From Galdieria partita (lineage: Eukaryota; Rhodophyta; Bangiophyceae; Galdieriales; Galdieriaceae): DNA of 64,000 nucleotides. The stretch covers positions 62,001-126,000 of the forward strand of contig BQMJ01000030.1 in the NCBI GenBank assembly GCA_025991245.1, in the 5' to 3' direction. Below are positions 63,849 through 64,000 of this stretch, one piece after another. Under the pieces are notes generated by a model. It did not search any database. It was not told the origin of the DNA and was given only the letters and a program-made list of their open reading frames with translations. Position 1 is the first letter of the stretch. Every line of letters starts with the position of its first letter. Position numbers and translations under genes: made by a program.

Positions 63849-64000
63849 GCTGCTTTGTATATCATCACTTTTATATGAATATGAATAATAGAGAAATAAC
63901 ATGGAAACGAATAAATATTTTCGAGATGATATAAGAATGTTTTTTCTCTTTGTGGGAACAAGTCGGGCTCATTTTTATTCAATAGGGATAGTATATGAAA

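Noticed and set aside
1-64000. Possible transposons, retroelement remains or virus-like genes
   Set aside because: No transposase, reverse transcriptase, integrase or terminal repeats were seen in any frame.

Overview
This is a nuclear chromosome segment from a compact, intron-bearing eukaryote. Very short spliceosomal introns (about 35-90 nt, mostly 45-60), AT-rich intergenic DNA, plastid functions (IspE, a chlorophyll-binding-fold one-helix protein, a plastid-type M41-like protein) and very dense gene packing fit a cyanidiophycean red alga such as Galdieria. The genus is an inference; the gene content is read from the sequence. I see no transposon, viral fossil, CRISPR array or organellar DNA.

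Layout, left to right. 1-8.4 kb: a CBS-domain protein (cut by the window edge), V-ATPase subunit a, a membrane RING-H2 protein, a GT31 glycosyltransferase and a small coiled-coil protein. 8.4-20.3 kb: USP7-type deubiquitinase, Gfo/Idh/MocA dehydrogenase, membrane J-protein, one-helix HLIP-like protein, NT-C2-like protein, M41-like plastid protein and IspE. 20.4-33.8 kb: second RING-H2 protein, zinc-ribbon protein, RsmI, exosome RRP41, CUE-domain membrane protein, TPR protein, tRNA-Ala, FAD4/Kua desaturase, two unrecognised genes and a WD40 protein resembling THOC6. 33.8-35.3 kb: the longest gene-poor stretch. 35.3-44 kb: tRNA-Cys, PTPS/QueD-like protein, DXO/Rai1-like protein, kinesin-13, NDUFB7, ELP6 and NUP107. 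44-55 kb: mucin-like membrane protein, cationic amino-acid transporter, APH-1-like protein, FANCD2, a one-TM protein and a CAX antiporter. 55-64 kb: an Hc1-type histone-like protein, a 74-residue unknown, a CorA-type Mg transporter, a K+-independent H+-pyrophosphatase and a LIN9/ALY-like protein.

Several genes are invisible as long ORFs because they are cut into tiny exons (NDUFB7, the Hc1-like gene, the 74-aa gene, the PTPS-like gene). I rebuilt them from splice signals, phase and family similarity, and in every gene where exon sums are given they are multiples of three, except the M41-like gene, which carries an apparent one-base excess. Where no start ATG existed at the head of an open frame I took the first in-frame ATG.

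There is no metabolic cluster. The neighbours are unrelated housekeeping genes packed as divergent pairs (start codons 3-80 nt apart), convergent pairs (stops 12-190 nt apart) and a few same-strand pairs with almost no spacer (1 nt for NUP107-ELP6, 16 nt for FANCD2-APH1). The points I consider most worth a second look are the Hc1-like gene, the Glu-to-Gln change in a metal-binding motif of the DXO-like protein, the near-zero spacers, and frequent AAG 3' splice sites.
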